A stretch of 64,000 nucleotides of DNA from an uncultured Methanocorpusculum sp. (GTDB taxonomy: Archaea; Halobacteriota; Methanomicrobia; Methanomicrobiales; Methanocorpusculaceae): positions 1,054,001-1,118,000 of the forward strand of contig NZ_OY764081.1 in NCBI RefSeq assembly GCF_963667985.1, written 5' to 3'. Positions 18,456 to 27,643 of the stretch are shown here, piece by piece. Position 1 is the first letter of the stretch. Each line of letters opens with the position of its first letter. The notes beneath the pieces are model-generated. The model ran no database searches. It worked only from the letters and a program-made list of their open reading frames with translations, and was not told the origin of the DNA. Position numbers and translations under genes: made by a program.

Positions 18456-19670
18456 GATACCGAGCGTAAAAAGCATCACCGGGAGCATAATAGCCCCCAT
18501 ACAAAAAATTCTTGGAATATTGATCATCCCGGGAATCATACCAACAAGGGTTGCAAGGACCAGAACCAGAATACCAAAGGGACCGCAGATAATTACCGTT
18601 ATACCAACCAAAAAAAGTAAAACAATTTTGGAAAGAACGCGCTGATTAAAACGCATAAATATTCGGCTGAGTCTGGAAGAATAAACCGTTACAGCATAGC
18701 CGGCCAATGCCGCAACTCCTGCTGCAAGAACCAGCAGATAGATCGAAGGCAGATCGAACGAAGCGAGCGTGATTATGGCTCCCGAACGCATTCTTCCAAC
18801 AGCATACAGCGCAGCAAGACCCAAAACGGCATTTGCAGTGTTTGCTGCGGATGTTGAGATAAGGTACTCGCGTGGATCTATTTTTTCGAAATCCGAACTT
18901 TTTCGAACCGCAAGCAAAGCATTCGCGGTCCCGCTTGAAAAACCTGGAAGCCATCCGACAATAGCGCCGGCAATAGCCCCTTTGATCCCGTTTTTCAGAA
19001 TCGCTCCCTGAGATACCATTAGCCGGGTAAACGTCTGCTCGGCAGGTTTTACCAGAGACCTCATTGACGTGAGAAGAATCGGGATGCCGAAAAGACCTGT
19101 CAGAAGTGGAAGAAGAATTTCACCGATCCCAAACACTCCAAAGGAAAAATACGAAAACCGCATCGCATATAGGCCAAGAAGACCAGACACGAGAAAAACC
19201 GCACACGACCAGACGGGAGCTTTGCTGAATACGATAAGAAGTCCGGCTGCCAGAAGGATCACAAGACCGATGCCCCAGTCAACATATCCTTGAACAGATG
19301 GAAGAACGATCATGAATAAAGCAAACAGCGGGAGGCAGAAAATAAATCCCCACAGACTGCCCAGAGCAGAAACTCTGACTGCTTCCGGACCATTTCCCAG
19401 AAGACAGAGATTGTGTGCAGGAAGGACTGAAAGTACAGTGTCCGGATCCGGGACGCCCAGAAACGTTGAGGGAAGAATATCAACAAATGTGTGAACGATC
19501 ATCATCGAAACGATCATCACGCAAACACCCTCAACACCGAATACCATAACGAGGGGCAAAGAAAGTGCAGCAAGAATTCCCGCCACGGTATTTGAATGAA
19601 TACCCGGGACAAAACCGGAGATGGTCCCAAAGAAAACACCTGCTAAAAATCCGGCCACCACCCCGAGCAT
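18444..19670 (-). CDS. TctA-family (DUF112) membrane permease
   Basis: This 408-residue integral membrane protein has about ten hydrophobic segments and resembles the TctA subunit of tripartite tricarboxylate transporters: the N-terminal GTISGFVPGIHSNTVAGIL and the mid-protein GAIVGWLPGFSSGTANALL form the typical pair of glycine/proline-rich repeats. No TctB or binding protein is nearby; archaeal members often occur alone, and their substrate is not known. A TATA-like element may lie in the 54-base gap shared with hemD. Confidence 0.75.
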   Translation of the reverse strand: MLGVVAGFLAGVFFGTISGFVPGIHSNTVAGILAALSLPLVMVFGVEGVCVMIVSMMIVHTFVDILPSTFLGVPDPDTVLSVLPAHNLCLLGNGPEAVRVSALGSLWGFIFCLPLFALFMIVLPSVQGYVDWGIGLVILLAAGLLIVFSKAPVWSCAVFLVSGLLGLYAMRFSYFSFGVFGIGEILLPLLTGLFGIPILLTSMRSLVKPAEQTFTRLMVSQGAILKNGIKGAIAGAIVGWLPGFSSGTANALLAVRKSSDFEKIDPREYLISTSAANTANAVLGLAALYAVGRMRSGAIITLASFDLPSIYLLVLAAGVAALAGYAVTVYSSRLSRIFMRFNQRVLSKIVLLFLVGITVIICGPFGILVLVLATLVGMIPGMINIPRIFCMGAIMLPVMLFTLGILNF

Positions 19671-19724
19671 AGTAGTGATTTAGACACAACGACTATTAAA
19701 CCTAACAGTCCAATAATCACATAT

Positions 19725-20420
19725 ATGTTAATCGCCATAACCCGCCATACCGGTGCTTTAGAGGATGCGGCCCTTTGTGAAAAATACAATCATAAAGCAA
19801 AGGTCGTTTCACCAATCAAACCGGTAAAAAACATGGAGGTTATCGAGAGTTTTGTTAAAGCGGCAAATAACGGGGAGTTTGATGCGATTTTTTTCCCGAA
19901 CGCCTATGTCGCTGAAAAACTTGGATCCTGCATCAAGCCGGAACTGGCTTCCAAAGTCAGAATCATAGTGAACGGGCCGCAGACCGCGAAAGTATTACAT
20001 AACATCGGACTCGCCGCCGAGATGCTGCCGTTTTTCTATTCGAAAGACCTTGTGCTGTATCTCGACCGATGGATCCGGGAAAAGAGAATCGGGATTCCAC
20101 GAGCAGGGAATACCTATCCCAAACTTGCCGAAGACATTAAGAAAGCAGGAGGGATCCCCGTCGAATACCGATGTTATGACGTTGAGAAAACCGACGAAGT
20201 AATGGATCTGACCGGTGTTGGCGCAATTTTATTCACAAGCCCGATAGCATTCAAACTGGCAATACTCCCAAAGATGGAAAATATCATTCAAATGGCAATA
20301 GGCGAGATAACGGCAAACGAAATGATGTACGGGGGCGATGCCCCGGCGGTGATTGGCGACGGATCGATCGAAGGAACACTCAAAGCTCTCAATGCCTATC
20401 TTGTGACGGAGAGTCACTGA
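19725..20420 (+). CDS. hemD: Uroporphyrinogen-III synthase
   Basis: HemD closes hydroxymethylbilane to uroporphyrinogen III, the common precursor of F430, cobamides and haem-type tetrapyrroles. The 231-residue product has the two-lobed layout with weak sequence conservation: ITRHTGALEDAA at the start, VRIIVNGPQTAKVLHNIGL near residue 85, and GVGAILFTSPIAFKLAILPK near residue 165. No ribosome binding site is seen, and a TATTAAAC lies about 28 bases upstream, so it may be leaderless. Its stop shares one base with the cbf5 start. Confidence 0.8.
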   Translation: MLIAITRHTGALEDAALCEKYNHKAKVVSPIKPVKNMEVIESFVKAANNGEFDAIFFPNAYVAEKLGSCIKPELASKVRIIVNGPQTAKVLHNIGLAAEMLPFFYSKDLVLYLDRWIREKRIGIPRAGNTYPKLAEDIKKAGGIPVEYRCYDVEKTDEVMDLTGVGAILFTSPIAFKLAILPKMENIIQMAIGEITANEMMYGGDAPAVIGDGSIEGTLKALNAYLVTESH

Positions 20421-21268
20421 TGGGGTATACCGGGATCATTCTGGTTGACAAACCAAGAGGACCCACCAGTCATCAGGTTGCCGCCTGGGTCGGCAAAATG
20501 CTGAAGTCGGACGTCGGCCATTCGGGAACACTCGATCCAATGGTCTCGGGAGTCCTTGTCGTAATGCTTGGAAAAGCAGTAAGGCTCGCCCCCCTTCTGC
20601 TTCAGCATGAAAAAGAGTACGTGGCATGCATGCGTCTGCATGCAGATATCCCGCGTGAACGCGTCGAAGAGGTCGTAAAGCAATTTACCGGCAGAGTTTA
20701 TCAGCGGCCTCCGAGACGATCGGCAGTAAAACGTGCACTTCGCATACGCGTGATCTACAGAATTGAACTCATCGACATGCAAGACAGACTGGTTCTTCTG
20801 AAAATCAGGTGTGAAGCGGGAACCTATATCAGATCGGTCTGTGTCCACATCGGCAATGTCCTTGGGTGCGGCGGTCAGATGATCGAACTGCGAAGAACAA
20901 AATCCGGAGGATTTTCATGCGACGAGGCACACACCCTTCATGAAATCCGCGATGCAGTGGAACTGAAAGATGAAGCAGCACTTTCGGCTATGATTCTCCC
21001 TCCAGAGCAGGCAATTGGGGACATCCCTAAGATAGTGATTCGGGACAAAGCGGCAAAGGCCGTGGCAAATGGGGCGATGCTTGCCGGAGTCGGCGCCATA
21101 TCGGTGGAAAAATTTTCACGCGGACAGAGTGTTGCTCTGATAACACAAAGCGGAAAACTGATCGCTCTTGCCGAATCTCTTTTTGATTCCGACAAAATCA
21201 TCTGCGGGAACCCCGGTCTGATTGCGAAATCCACACGTGTTTTCGCCAACCCCAACTCAGTAACTTAA
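20420..21268 (+). CDS. cbf5: H/ACA RNP pseudouridine synthase Cbf5
   Basis: Cbf5 is the catalytic subunit of archaeal H/ACA guide RNPs (with Nop10, Gar1 and L7Ae) and also makes tRNA Psi55. The 282-residue product has the TruB catalytic motif with Asp in GHSGTLDPMVSGVLVVMLG near residue 35, KEYVACMRLH, RCEAGTYIRSVCVHIG near residue 135, and a C-terminal PUA domain (about residues 195-270). It is a little shorter than the 320-340 residues common in archaea. It forms an overlapping pair with hemD. Confidence 0.94.
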   Translation: MGYTGIILVDKPRGPTSHQVAAWVGKMLKSDVGHSGTLDPMVSGVLVVMLGKAVRLAPLLLQHEKEYVACMRLHADIPRERVEEVVKQFTGRVYQRPPRRSAVKRALRIRVIYRIELIDMQDRLVLLKIRCEAGTYIRSVCVHIGNVLGCGGQMIELRRTKSGGFSCDEAHTLHEIRDAVELKDEAALSAMILPPEQAIGDIPKIVIRDKAAKAVANGAMLAGVGAISVEKFSRGQSVALITQSGKLIALAESLFDSDKIICGNPGLIAKSTRVFANPNSVT

Positions 21269-21305
21269 TAAAGGCAGAGAACACATCTTTTATGCTAGTT
21301 TTTAG

Positions 21306-21389
21306 GCTGAGGTAGTCTAGCGGTAGGGCGCGGGCCTGGAAAGCCCGTGAGGCGAAAGTCTCTCGGGAGTTCAAATCTCCCCCTCAGCG
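21306..21389 (+). tRNA. tRNA-Ser (anticodon GGA)
   Basis: The acceptor stem GCTGAGG/CCTCAGC, anticodon loop CTGGAAA (anticodon GGA), T arm with TTCAAAT, and a long variable arm define a type II serine tRNA with discriminator G. CCA is not encoded. Its last bases, CCCTCAGCGTT at 21381-21391, recur at 23303-23313 beyond the broken S41 gene. Confidence 0.95.
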
Positions 21390-23313
21390 TTTTGAAAAAA
21401 AAGTCCTATTCTTGAATCACATCTGTTAATTATTCCCTTTCTGACTGCTTTTCATGGGTTTGTGTAACGACGTTACATCCCAAACGCATATTACAGGATG
21501 ATGAGTGTGTGAGAAGGTGAATTCCCTTCCAATCACTTCCGAATGCGATAGGCAGCTAGGAGTGCGATAGCCGCAAGCGGGATCACCAATCCAGGGGCTG
21601 TCTGCGTCGCTGAGGTTTCAGTAGGTCCCGCCTGCGATTTGAGCCAGTCAACCGCATAGGTGAGCTGGACATCTTCACCGGCCATGGCCCGTGCCAAGGT
21701 GTCCTCATTAAGTGGAACCCGCACCGTTGGGGCAATGCCGCCGATCATCGATGCATTGCTATCAACCTGAATCCTGCCGTTCGCGTCGAGCGATGCCCCC
21801 TGTGGGAAAGCCGCAATCATATCAAGTGGGAGAGACGGACCAAACGACTCGATGCCGAAAGCCCCGTTCGTCCCGTACCACGAGACGATCGCACCGGTCC
21901 CAGACTCCGCAAAAACCTTCGGGAGTCCCTCGCCCGAGCTGATTGTGTACGGGCTGATCATAAGGGCAACCGGGCCTGTGTAGCGATCGGGCCTTGGTTG
22001 GGTCCAGGACTCCCACAGCGGGCGGGGCTCTCCGGTGCCGGGATCGTACATCGTACCATATTCAAAGAATACTGATCGATTCACGAACCACCCGGCCAAC
22101 GCTGAGGCCATATTATCATCCCCGCCCCTGTTGAACCGGAGATCGATGACGATCCCGGGAGCGTCCCGTGCAATCGCGTCCATTACTGCCTCCTTGAATG
22201 GCTGATAGGCATCAAAAGACTCTTCATAGATTGCGATATACACATAGCCTCCAGGGAGGGTTCGGACGGTCACCATATCGTTTGTAATCATCGTCTTGAG
22301 TTCTCCCGATGATCAAACCGCTCCATCGTTTACTTGGTAACCGAGGAAGATGCTTGTTCTGGCTAGGGTGTCATAGCCGTCATCTTCAGCGGTGAGGGTA
22401 ACCGTCCGCATGCCTGTTGTGGAGATAAACCCAATAGTTGTCTCCGTGCCGACTGGTGCACGTGTCAGATATCGCTGCTTTTGGAGAAGGGATCCCTCCA
22501 ACGTTGAAGGCTTGACAGGTCCCCAGATAATCGACGTTGTATTGATCGCCTCATCAATTGATCGATCATTCCAAGAAACCACCTCATCGCCGAACTGGAG
22601 ACCGGCCTTCTCCGTGGCACTTCCCTCTGCCACATAGGTCACGATAACCTTTCCAGAATCTAATCTGCCGACGGCAAATCCATGGCCGCCTCCGATGTCA
22701 GCATACTTCGCTCCGAAATCATCCACAGAGTGTATCAGGACATGACCATCAGGGACGGCGTAAGCGAAACTGCGGAGTGCCCGGTAGTATGCCGCTTTAT
22801 CTCCCTCCTTTTCTGCCGCGGCGACCTCCGGCGCATATATCTCGTAGAGGGCGTCCCAGTCGACACCGCGCCACTCGGTGAAGGCATATCGCTCATTCAT
22901 ATAGGCGCAGGTCTCCCTAAAGGCATCACTCCAAGACAGGTTGCTGAAGTCTGCCGGCTCTCCGGTCAGGTTGGCAGTTATGGGCGCAAAGGACGCGACA
23001 AGTTCTTCGTTGTAAGCCGTCTGATTGTTCTGTTCAAAAGGGAGGGCCGTGTCATTCCAGACCATGCCGCACGAATCGGTGTATAGCCCGGCGCAGACTG
23101 GGTTGATGAGGAGAAGAATCAAGAAGCTTGCCATCAGGAGAGAGAATAGATGAAATTGCATTATAATATACCGCGATGATCTATTTTCTCAGCCGCTATT
23201 TATGCTTTCCGTATTTTTCGCGATGGATAAGCAAGCCCTTCAGATATATACATAATTAAACCTCGCAAAAACGCCTTGGAAAGGGACGGCACTCAGAAGA
23301 CTCCCTCAGCGTT
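21381..23313. mobile_element. Possible integrated segment bounded by a tRNA 3'-end repeat
   Basis: The tRNA-Ser 3' end CCCTCAGCGTT (21381-21391) is repeated exactly at 23303-23313, in the same orientation and preceded in both by CT-rich bases. The only content is the S41 peptidase gene, which looks more GC-rich than the genes around it. Integrases often duplicate tRNA ends in this way. No integrase gene is present, and 11 bases could be chance, so this is a candidate relic only. Confidence 0.35.
21533..23161 (-). pseudogene. S41-family peptidase with PDZ domain, interrupted by in-frame TGA
   Basis: One frame runs from a signal peptide at 23161 to a C-terminal membrane anchor at 21533, broken by a single TGA at 22313-22315. 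Seven codons later an ATG at 22291 opens the second half in the same frame. Part 1 (282 residues) has the signal peptide and a PDZ-like region (VTYVAEGSATEKAGLQFGDE). Part 2 (252 residues) is the S41 catalytic domain with DLRFNRGGDD and the likely nucleophile in SPYTISSGEG, then a C-terminal APGLVIPLAAIALLAAYRIR anchor resembling a PGF-CTERM signal. Rejoined length is about 542 residues. It is either a nonsense-mutated gene or a readthrough case; pseudogene is favoured. Confidence 0.75.
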
Positions 23314-23319
23314 CTTGTT

Positions 23320-23805
23320 TTAGAGTCGTTTTGCAATTGATTCTGCTGCGCCGAGCACGGCATACATATCCGGTTTTAAAATTGCTACCGGCACATCCAC
23401 CATTTTTTCAATGAGTGAAGCAAGGATCGGTGCACAGATAATACCCGCCGCCCCGTCGTTTCTTGCGCGAACCGCAACGATCAAACAGTCTTCAAGAGAA
23501 TTTGCCGCATATCCTTTGATCCTGTACGCCATTCCGTTTGCCTCAATCTTTACCCCCTCATTTTCATCGAGAAGAAATTTTGCTGCAATCAGGGCTATGA
23601 ATTTTCCGTGATGAGGAGAAAAAACAGCGACGATTTTTTTTACCGTAGAGAGACGGGGATCCCGTTCACCGGATGCGATTTTATACAGAGTCACCGCAGG
23701 GATACCAGTTTGTTCCGAGAGCTGGCGAATGCTTAAACCTCTGCGGTCGAGCTCTTCGGACAATGCCACGCGAAAATCGGTCTCGAATATTCTCTGTTCA
23801 AACAT
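23320..23805 (-). CDS. XRE-type helix-turn-helix regulator with a C-terminal sensor-like domain
   Basis: The 161-residue protein has an XRE helix-turn-helix at residues about 13-60 (RGLSIRQLSEQTGIPAVTLY) and a C-terminal domain of about 95 residues with a NSLEDCLIVAVRARNDGAAG stretch that I cannot assign to a named family. It ends 7 bases past the tRNA-end repeat and is divergent to the HxlR-like gene. Its targets are unknown. Confidence 0.7.
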   Translation of the reverse strand: MFEQRIFETDFRVALSEELDRRGLSIRQLSEQTGIPAVTLYKIASGERDPRLSTVKKIVAVFSPHHGKFIALIAAKFLLDENEGVKIEANGMAYRIKGYAANSLEDCLIVAVRARNDGAAGIICAPILASLIEKMVDVPVAILKPDMYAVLGAAESIAKRL

Positions 23806-23950
23806 ATAAACATAGCATTGTATATTTTATGAGATAAATCCTACCATTTACTATCTAAAAATACCATTCAATAATTATCTCCTGTACTGCAAGATTTCTT
23901 TTTGTAACTTAGTATTATATTTATCATGATGAAAATCGTATTATAAAATC

Positions 23951-24382
23951 ATGGAAGAGGTAGATACTTTGGAGATGCCTGAACACACAACCGTCTGTTT
24001 CTGTCCACTGCACGGAATTCTTGATACGATCAGTAAAAAATGGGCCCTGATGATTATTGCAGTAATAGGAAACTCGGGATATGCAGGATTTAACGAACTG
24101 AAACGCGGACTATGCAACGTCAGTTCAAAAACGCTGTCGGTAACCCTCAAAGAACTTGAGGAGAAGGACCTGATCGAAAGAAGAGTGCTGGACACGGCTC
24201 CACCGACCGTACGATATTATCTGACCGTATCCGGCTGGGAACTACGTGAACTGTTAATCCCGCTTCTCACATGGGTTATGAAAAACGGCGGACATGAGGA
24301 GGAGGGATGTCCTATCCACATTCATATGGGTGAAAAATCAATCGAACAAAAAAAAGCGGAAGAGTTTATTCTCGAAGACTAA
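23951..24382 (+). CDS. HxlR-family winged-helix regulator
   Basis: The 143-residue protein has the HxlR pattern: CPLHGILDTISKKWALMIIA (residues about 18-37), FNELKRGLCNVSSKTLSVTL recognition segment, then ERRVLDTAPPTVRYYLTVSG wing. A GCPIHIHM segment near the C-terminus could bind metal. Such proteins sense redox or small molecules. It faces the tubulin-like gene tail to tail with 3 bases between stops. Confidence 0.85.
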   Translation: MEEVDTLEMPEHTTVCFCPLHGILDTISKKWALMIIAVIGNSGYAGFNELKRGLCNVSSKTLSVTLKELEEKDLIERRVLDTAPPTVRYYLTVSGWELRELLIPLLTWVMKNGGHEEEGCPIHIHMGEKSIEQKKAEEFILED

Positions 24383-24385
24383 AAA

Positions 24386-26374
24386 TCATATCTGCTTCTT
24401 TTTCTTCGGTTCTACTTTACCATTGATGTTTTTCGGAAGAGGGATAGAAGTAACACGAATCGGCCTGTCCACATCTCTGGCGATTTTACTTCCCCTCATG
24501 TGTATGTCTGTCGTATCATCCTTTGGTCTCTTCGAACTTCCGGCCTGAATCGATCCGTCGGTTTCTTTTGGACGTTGGGTCCCCGACATGCGGATATAAC
24601 CATCAGTTTCTTTCGGGCGTTGAGTCCCTGACATACGGATGTGGCCATCAGTTTCTTTTGGACGCTGGGTACCCGACATACGGATATAACCATCGGTTTC
24701 TTTTGGACGCTGCTGACCACTAATTTCTGAGATTGAACCTTCCAGAACTCCTGCCTCTGAAGCATCCGGTCTTTTCCTTGTTCCAACTGAAGGTTTTCTC
24801 TCAGCCCCATACATCTCTTTTGGCTTGTCACTGCCCCCTACATTTGCTTTGCCTGAGAGAACACTATCCTCCTTTTTCTCTCGTTTTGGGAGGGGAATGG
24901 TGTTGTCGATCTTTTCTACTTTTTTGGCGCCCCTAACGAGGATTTGAGGATCCTTTTTTTTCTGCGTCTCTTTTTTCTTGGGAGGGACGACAGTACTCGC
25001 CGGTTTTGTCGGGATGATCACCAGATCGATCTCGAAAAGATCATCAACTGGATCTGGAGTTTGTTCGATTACAACGCTTTCTTCAAACATATCTTCGTCT
25101 TCGAATTCCATGATCTCACCATCTTCCAAATCATTATCGTGATATTCGAGCACTTCAGCCAGATCGACAGTTTCATCTTCAAAAATTACTTCATCTTTTG
25201 CCATCGTCAAAAGAGGAATATCCAAACTTGTGATCTCCTCGAAACCATAGACTTTGTTCTGCTCTGATTCATAGATCGAGCGTATCTCGTCAAGCTCAGC
25301 AACACGCGGCACGTTCTGTATCCCGGCAAGAACGATGATCACTCCCACATATTTTGTAGATTTAACCGGATAATCACCGGCACGCATCTCAAGTCCCCTG
25401 ATACTCCGGTCGATCCATTTGCGCACCGTCTGGAACCCCTTCATCGAGAGCTCTTTCGAGGGACCCGAGATGAGAATGAGAGCTTTATCTGCCGAGGTAA
25501 GATCGCACGGGACGGATATTTCCTCATACACCGCCTTTTTCGCAAGTTCTACGATACGAGACGTTCTAAGGTGCCCTTCGTTCAAAAGATACTCCTCGAC
25601 CCGAAGTCTTTTGATGAAACTTGACCAGGCAGTTGGAAGTTTTTCCACCGCATAGCCGATCGCAACAAGGTCCATACCGGTTAACGTATTCAGGATTTCT
25701 CCGGCATCTAAAACAACCTCAGCCGATTCAACACCTTTCAGGCCGAACTCACCTGCACGAAGGAGCAGACCGATTCTGGCAGCAAGATCTTCATTGAGTC
25801 TGGCGTAGAGTTCTTCGATATTAGGTTTGGTAATCACCCCATCTTTTTCTGCGGCGAGAGAAACATCTTCGGTGATTCTCGTATACCATGTTTCATTGTC
25901 GAAGAGGATGGAGGCACTGGTAATAGCCCTTATTTCTTCAAGAGTCGCCGAAGCATGGGCGGAGACTTTGATGCCTTCATTTCTTCCGGGTAATGTCAGA
26001 ATCGTAAAAACAGGATCAGGAAATGCGGCACTCAGCTGCTTGACAAAATCCGGTACAAGTTCGGCCATTCTGCCGCCGAGCCCGGCACATACGAAAATCG
26101 CATCGACTTCGTCCACCCCTGCATTCTGGAAACAGCTGGCAAGATGCCCTACATCAAAGTCCGTTCCACGATCATTAACCGCTTTTACCAGATCGATGGG
26201 TGTTAAAACGATGCGGTTCGCCACAGGAATCCCGGACATCCGATTAATAAGGTCGCGGTCGGCATCGAAAACATAAGAGCGGACGCTTTTCAAACCGCTT
26301 TTTGCATCCTGACGGGATAGCTTTTCAACGATTCGGCATCCCGCGCCTCCGACTCCTATTAACAATGCCCTCAT
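24386..26374 (-). CDS. Divergent FtsZ/tubulin-like protein with repeat-bearing C-terminal tail
   Basis: The 662-residue protein starts like FtsZ/CetZ (RALLIGVGGAGCRIVEKLS, the T1 loop). Near residue 98 the T4 signature is degenerate: CAGLGGRMAELVPDF replaces the GGGTGTG loop. The T7 region reads EVVLDAGEILNTLTGMDLVA near residue 220, where the FtsZ NxDxxD is mostly lost. An acidic linker (residues about 415-465) and a basic tail follow; residues 551-610 are four tandem 15-residue repeats (consensus MSGTQRPKETDGYIR), and the end is lysine-rich. It lies 53 bases after the Ig-like membrane protein in the same direction. It is probably a cytoskeletal or scaffold protein with altered GTP use; that role is inference. 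Confidence 0.65.
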   Translation of the reverse strand: MRALLIGVGGAGCRIVEKLSRQDAKSGLKSVRSYVFDADRDLINRMSGIPVANRIVLTPIDLVKAVNDRGTDFDVGHLASCFQNAGVDEVDAIFVCAGLGGRMAELVPDFVKQLSAAFPDPVFTILTLPGRNEGIKVSAHASATLEEIRAITSASILFDNETWYTRITEDVSLAAEKDGVITKPNIEELYARLNEDLAARIGLLLRAGEFGLKGVESAEVVLDAGEILNTLTGMDLVAIGYAVEKLPTAWSSFIKRLRVEEYLLNEGHLRTSRIVELAKKAVYEEISVPCDLTSADKALILISGPSKELSMKGFQTVRKWIDRSIRGLEMRAGDYPVKSTKYVGVIIVLAGIQNVPRVAELDEIRSIYESEQNKVYGFEEITSLDIPLLTMAKDEVIFEDETVDLAEVLEYHDNDLEDGEIMEFEDEDMFEESVVIEQTPDPVDDLFEIDLVIIPTKPASTVVPPKKKETQKKKDPQILVRGAKKVEKIDNTIPLPKREKKEDSVLSGKANVGGSDKPKEMYGAERKPSVGTRKRPDASEAGVLEGSISEISGQQRPKETDGYIRMSGTQRPKETDGHIRMSGTQRPKETDGYIRMSGTQRPKETDGSIQAGSSKRPKDDTTDIHMRGSKIARDVDRPIRVTSIPLPKNINGKVEPKKKKQI
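24545..24724 (-). repeat. Four tandem 45-base coding repeats in the tubulin-like gene tail
   Basis: Four in-frame 45-base units encode the 15-residue repeat with the core QRPKETDG. Units 2 and 4 differ from 1 and 3 at Tyr/His/Ser in position 12. Degenerate half-copies (SSKRPKDDTTDIHMR) follow. The near identity suggests recent expansion. Confidence 0.9.
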
Positions 26375-26427
26375 GTATGCCTGATTGTATTATTCCCCTT
26401 GCAAAGATATAATGTTTATAGAAAAAA

Positions 26428-27612
26428 TCAGAGAGAATCTTTTCTGCCCGATGAAGGAGGTCTTGAGTTTCGAGATTTCTTTGTTTTCCGGTTCTTTCCA
26501 GTAGTAATCAGGATAAGAATAAGAATAACAATGATCGCACCAAGTGCTGCAAGGCCAATGTATGTTGTGGGGAGAGTTTGCGAGAGCGTGATAGTTACAG
26601 CATTTTCGGAGTCAGCAAGGACAAGGTAGGTTACATCGGTTCCAGTGTATCCCTCGGCTGATGCCGAAAGAACGAGAGTCGTCCCGGGTTTCACATTCGT
26701 TGTATAGGTTCCGTTCACAGAAGTGATACCTTTCACCGTTCCATCAAAATAAACGATAGCGCCCTGAATCGGTTTTTCGTGGGCGGTCACGGAAATTGTG
26801 AGCGGCACAACTGAATAGTTGAGTTCGACAATGATGTCGGGTGTGTCAGCACTGAACTGAACCTCCTGTTCATACGAAACATACCCGTCTTTTTCTATAC
26901 TTACGTCGTATGTTCCCGAGGTGTAGGTAGGAAGTTGTGCTCGGCCGTATGCATCAGAATAAGAGACGAGAACCTCATCGACATAGACCGCAGCCCCGGA
27001 AATAGGGAGTTTTTCCTCGTTGTAGATGAGAATCAAAGGCGCTGATTGGGCGTTAGTCAGAGTGATGGTTAGGGAGGTTTGGTCTATATCAATATATTGG
27101 GATGAGCTGTAGGGATCGTATGAATCAGCACTGACGGTAATTAGATGATAGGCACCTTTCCCAATGCTGACGTGAAGCAGCCCTGCGCTGTTTGTCGTAC
27201 CCTCTTCTTTTCCATCTATGTTAATTGCCGCACCGGAGATTGCCGCCCCATTCTCATCCGTGATTTTTATCGAGATCGGGGTTTCCGAGACGAGATACAC
27301 AGACTCGCTTCTGGGCATTGTACTGATGGTAATTGTCTTTGTCTGAGATATATATCCGGATTTAAAAACTGAGAGGGTGTAAACCCCTTCATATTCAACA
27401 CCGGTGATTTGAGCGGCTCCGTTCACGTCAGTGTAGAGGGTATTGCTTACCATTCCTTTGGTAATAACAACACTTGCTCCGCTAACTGCATCGTAATTTG
27501 CGTTGTTGTCGAACACATTTACTGTGAGCGTGGTTGAGACAGCGGAGACCGTCCCACATAAAAGAAAAAGGAGGAATAATACTGCAAGATTACGCTTTAT
27601 CATCATATTCAT
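26428..27612 (-). CDS. Secreted single-pass membrane protein with about four Ig-like (carboxypeptidase-regulatory type) repeats
   Basis: The 394-residue protein has an N-terminal signal peptide (to about residue 25), then roughly four beta-sandwich repeats of about 80 residues, each with the G-A-x-V-x-x-x-G and Y-x-x-S/T-x-x-x-x-G-Y pattern (for example GVYTLSVFKSGYISQTKTIT, GTYDVSIEKDGYVSYEQEV). A transmembrane helix at about 352-370 (YIGLAALGAIIVILILILIT) and a 24-residue very basic cytoplasmic tail follow. It lies 31 bases after deoA and 53 bases before the tubulin-like gene, so the three may be one transcript. Its ligand is unknown. Confidence 0.75.
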   Translation of the reverse strand: MNMMIKRNLAVLFLLFLLCGTVSAVSTTLTVNVFDNNANYDAVSGASVVITKGMVSNTLYTDVNGAAQITGVEYEGVYTLSVFKSGYISQTKTITISTMPRSESVYLVSETPISIKITDENGAAISGAAINIDGKEEGTTNSAGLLHVSIGKGAYHLITVSADSYDPYSSSQYIDIDQTSLTITLTNAQSAPLILIYNEEKLPISGAAVYVDEVLVSYSDAYGRAQLPTYTSGTYDVSIEKDGYVSYEQEVQFSADTPDIIVELNYSVVPLTISVTAHEKPIQGAIVYFDGTVKGITSVNGTYTTNVKPGTTLVLSASAEGYTGTDVTYLVLADSENAVTITLSQTLPTTYIGLAALGAIIVILILILITTGKNRKTKKSRNSRPPSSGRKDSL

Positions 27613-27643
27613 CTTTTGCGGTCAAATACTATTATTGCATCGG

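Noticed and set aside
22313-22315. TGA as selenocysteine in the S41 peptidase
   Set aside because: S41 peptidases have no known selenocysteine at this linker, formate dehydrogenase here uses Cys, and no SECIS-like element was recognised.
24545-24724. CRISPR-like spacing of repeats
   Set aside because: The repeats are directly tandem, in frame with the tubulin-like gene, and have no spacers.
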